Source: Acidimicrobiaceae bacterium (lineage in GTDB: Bacteria; Actinomycetota; Acidimicrobiia; Acidimicrobiales; Bog-793). From it: a DNA stretch of 9,458 nucleotides. The stretch is taken from the NCBI GenBank assembly GCA_003170375.1, contig PMZN01000078.1:258-9715 (forward strand). The letters are read 5' to 3'. This document shows, one piece after another, positions 8,048 to 9,458 of the stretch. A program made the translations under genes and the position numbers. The notes below the pieces were generated by a model, which was given only the letters and a program-made list of their open reading frames with translations, made no database searches and was not told the origin of the DNA. The number at the start of each line of letters is the position of its first letter. Position 1 is the first letter of the stretch.

Positions 8048-8113
8048 GTGCCTCCAGAGACTCCGGGGCCCGACCGAGGGCGCAGCCTGGCGGCCCGCCT
8101 CCGACCACTCTGC

Positions 8114-9052
8114 TCATGGTCTAAGAGGGCGTCGCGGCGCCAACGCGGCTGTCAAGGCGTCCGAGAGGTCGGCATAGGCATGGACGTAGCCGGCACCTGT
8201 CAGCTTCTTCGGCAGCACCCTCTGGCTGGCGAGCAGTAGCTCGTCGGCGGCCCCGCGGCCGAGCGCGAGCCGCAAGAGCGTCGCGGGAAGTGCGAGCCTG
8301 CTTCGCCGGCCGAGCACGTGAGCGATCGCGTCGGTCAGCTCCGCGTTGCGCACCGGGTTGGGGGCCGTTGAGTTCACCGGTCCACTGAGCCGGGTGTCGT
8401 CGATAGCGCGAAGTAAGACGGCGATCTCGTCGTCGAGAGCGACCCAGCTCGTCCACTGGCCGCCGTCGCCGAGACGAGCGCCAAGGCCGAGCCTGAAGAT
8501 GGGGACTTCGGCGGCCAGGATCCCGCCGTCGGCACCTCCGGCGCCGCCGAGCACGATGCCGGTCCGGATCGTGACGACCCGGATGCCGCGCTCGGCCGCC
8601 GGGGCTGTGCTCTGCTCCCAAGAGCGGCAAAGATCGGCAAGCACGCCGGTGCCTTGGGGACTTGTCTCGTCGAGCACTTCCTCCCCGCGATCGCCGTAGA
8701 AGCCTACGGCCGAGCCGGAGACGAGGACGGCCGGCGGACGCTCCAGCGAGGCGAGCGAGCGGGCGAGGAGGTTGCCGACGGCGATGCGGCTCGAACGGAT
8801 GGCCTCCAGGCGCTTTGGGCTCCAGCGAGTCGTGATCGGCGCGCCGGCCAGGTGGACGGCGGCATCGATTCCTTCGAGGTTCCCACCAGGAACTCGCGAG
8901 GTGTCGAGCTGTCGCCGGGCCAGGTCGATGCCCACCTCGCCTTTGTCGGGCGGACGGCGGACGACTGGACAGACCTCGTCGCCGCGTCCACGCAGTGCCC
9001 GGACGAGGGCGCCGCCGATAAAGCCGCTGGCGCCGGTCACGACGATCCTCAC
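8114..9052 (-). CDS. TIGR01777-family NAD(P)-binding epimerase/SDR protein (YfcH-like)
   Basis: This 312-residue extended SDR-like protein has a Rossmann fold: TGASGFIG at residues 6-13 binds the dinucleotide and HLAG is at 67-70. [12 protein letters not shown] (112-123) followed by a conserved WE (145-146) is the hallmark of the TIGR01777 family; the classical YxxxK pair is not present in usual form. [16 protein letters not shown] (199-214) and [12 protein letters not shown] (225-236) are further family motifs. The C-terminus (about 254-301, with [21 protein letters not shown]) is the DUF1731 domain. Members are annotated as nucleotide-sugar epimerases, but the substrate is generally unknown. 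The GTG start at 9052 is preceded by GAGAGG eight bases upstream. The gene converges on the nucleotidyltransferase, leaving a 66-bp gap with no convincing terminator. Confidence 0.93.
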   Translation of the reverse strand: MRIVVTGASGFIGGALVRALRGRGDEVCPVVRRPPDKGEVGIDLARRQLDTSRVPGGNLEGIDAAVHLAGAPITTRWSPKRLEAIRSSRIAVGNLLARSLASLERPPAVLVSGSAVGFYGDRGEEVLDETSPQGTGVLADLCRSWEQSTAPAAERGIRVVTIRTGIVLGGAGGADGGILAAEVPIFRLGLGARLGDGGQWTSWVALDDEIAVLLRAIDDTRLSGPVNSTAPNPVRNAELTDAIAHVLGRRSRLALPATLLRLALGRGAADELLLASQRVLPKKLTGAGYVHAYADLSDALTAALAPRRPLRP

Positions 9053-9139
9053 CAGCAGGCCCTCTCGTGAACAGGTGCGGTGGAGGCGAGCTCGACCGCT
9101 GCCGAGATGAGCTCAACAAGCATCTTCGATCGCCCAATT

Positions 9140-9156
9140 CCGGGGTCCAACCCCGG
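9140..9156 (-). terminator. Stem-loop downstream of the 77-residue gene
   Basis: CCGGGG (9140-9145) and CCCCGG (9151-9156) form a perfect 6-bp GC stem with a 5-base loop, starting 10 bases past the stop codon of the upstream minus-strand gene. On the minus strand it is followed by AATTGGG, not a T-run, so termination would be weak. It could also separate or stabilise mRNA between this gene and the SDR gene, which starts about 90 bases further on. Confidence 0.45.
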
Positions 9157-9166
9157 GTAGTGGCCG

Positions 9167-9400
9167 TCAGCCTGTGAACGGGCCACCGAGGGTGTCGATC
9201 TGTCCGTAGGGCTCGCCTGCGTCGAGGTAGCACTCCTCGTGGAAGTGGTCGACCCGATTCCAGGCTCCATCGAGATAGACGTTCGCTATCACCTGGCGCG
9301 GGTGGGTGCGCGCAGCGAACTTGATCTGCTTGCCGCAGCGCACGCAGCGCACGTCGTTGCCCGGCTCCACTCCGCGCACAACAGCGCGCGTCGTGCTCAC
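9167..9400 (-). CDS. Small conserved-looking protein with putative CxxC/HxHxxC zinc site
   Basis: This is a 77-residue hypothetical protein; I do not recognise a named family. CVRCGKQIKFAA (19-30) has a zinc-knuckle-type CxxCGK, and DHFHEECY (51-58) supplies H52, H54 and C57, so C19, C22, H54 (or H52) and C57 could hold one zinc ion. The middle (RQVIANVYLDGAWNRVDHF) looks like short beta-strands, giving a small treble-clef or zinc-ribbon-like domain. It has no signal peptide or membrane segment. The GTG at 9400 gives the longest form but has a poor ribosome-binding site; GTG codons at residues 8, 11 and 17 are alternatives, all before the CxxC. The dense motif spacing and a stop followed by a stem-loop support a real gene over a chance frame. 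It may be the first gene of a unit with the SDR. Confidence 0.7.
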   Translation of the reverse strand: MSTTRAVVRGVEPGNDVRCVRCGKQIKFAARTHPRQVIANVYLDGAWNRVDHFHEECYLDAGEPYGQIDTLGGPFTG

Positions 9401-9458
9401 GTGCGCGCTCCGACGGCCGTCCCGATTGTCGGCACAACCGGTGTCGTTACAGCGATCT
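9401..9458 (-). other. Upstream region of the 77-residue gene (window edge)
   Basis: These 58 bases lie before the GTG at 9400 on the minus strand and may contain its leader or promoter. An imperfect dyad, CGGCAC (9430-9435) with GTGTCG (9441-9446), has one mismatch. No confident -10/-35 pair or other gene is visible before the window ends. Confidence 0.25.

Noticed and set aside
9140..9156. T-arm-like stem-loop suggesting a tRNA
   Set aside because: The loop lacks the TTC sequence and no acceptor, D or anticodon arms can be found around it.
8121..9437. Long minus-strand frame of 438 residues
   Set aside because: It overlaps the well-supported SDR and 77-residue genes in another frame, and its translation is Arg/Pro-rich low-complexity text typical of a GC-rich shadow frame.

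Overview
The window is GC-rich, densely coding bacterial chromosome with GTG as well as ATG starts. The order secA - prfB - ftsE - ftsX, the frameshift-free RF2 and the many overlapping start/stop codons point to an actinomycete (Actinomycetota). An Acidimicrobiia-like lineage is possible, and a secreted sedolisin (a family active at acid pH) would suit an acidic habitat, but that placement is inference.

Layout. Positions 1-3084 (+) hold a conserved housekeeping block: the C-terminal end of SecA with its zinc-binding tail, peptide chain release factor 2 (prfB), and the FtsE ATPase and FtsX membrane subunit of the divisome ABC complex, which overlap by one base. Next come two convergent minus-strand genes (3167-4896) for an ABC-2 exporter: a BcrA/LanF-type ATPase, then a six-helix permease, overlapping by ATGA. 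A short divergent region (4897-5018) separates them from a plus-strand pair (5019-8047): a large secreted S53 sedolisin protease with a C-terminal Ig-like (Big-1-type) domain, overlapping by ATGA a short RmlA-like sugar-1-phosphate nucleotidyltransferase. The end of the window (8114-9400, minus) holds a TIGR01777-family SDR epimerase and, upstream of it, a 77-residue protein with a CxxC...HxHxxC putative metal site.

How the genes relate. SecA, FtsE/FtsX and RF2 are core functions of export, division and translation termination. The exporter, the protease and the nucleotidyltransferase all have cell-envelope or surface themes, but the sequence does not show that they form one pathway. No CRISPR array, insertion sequence, tRNA, rRNA or prophage signature was seen. 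No gap between genes exceeds about 125 bases.

The main points of interest are the protease-nucleotidyltransferase coupling, the Ig-like domain on the protease, the tailed FtsE, the absence of smpB after ftsX, the dyad-rich prfB-ftsE leader, an 11-bp perfect inverted repeat over the protease active-site codons, and the small putative metal-binding protein. I see no convincing new multi-gene system.
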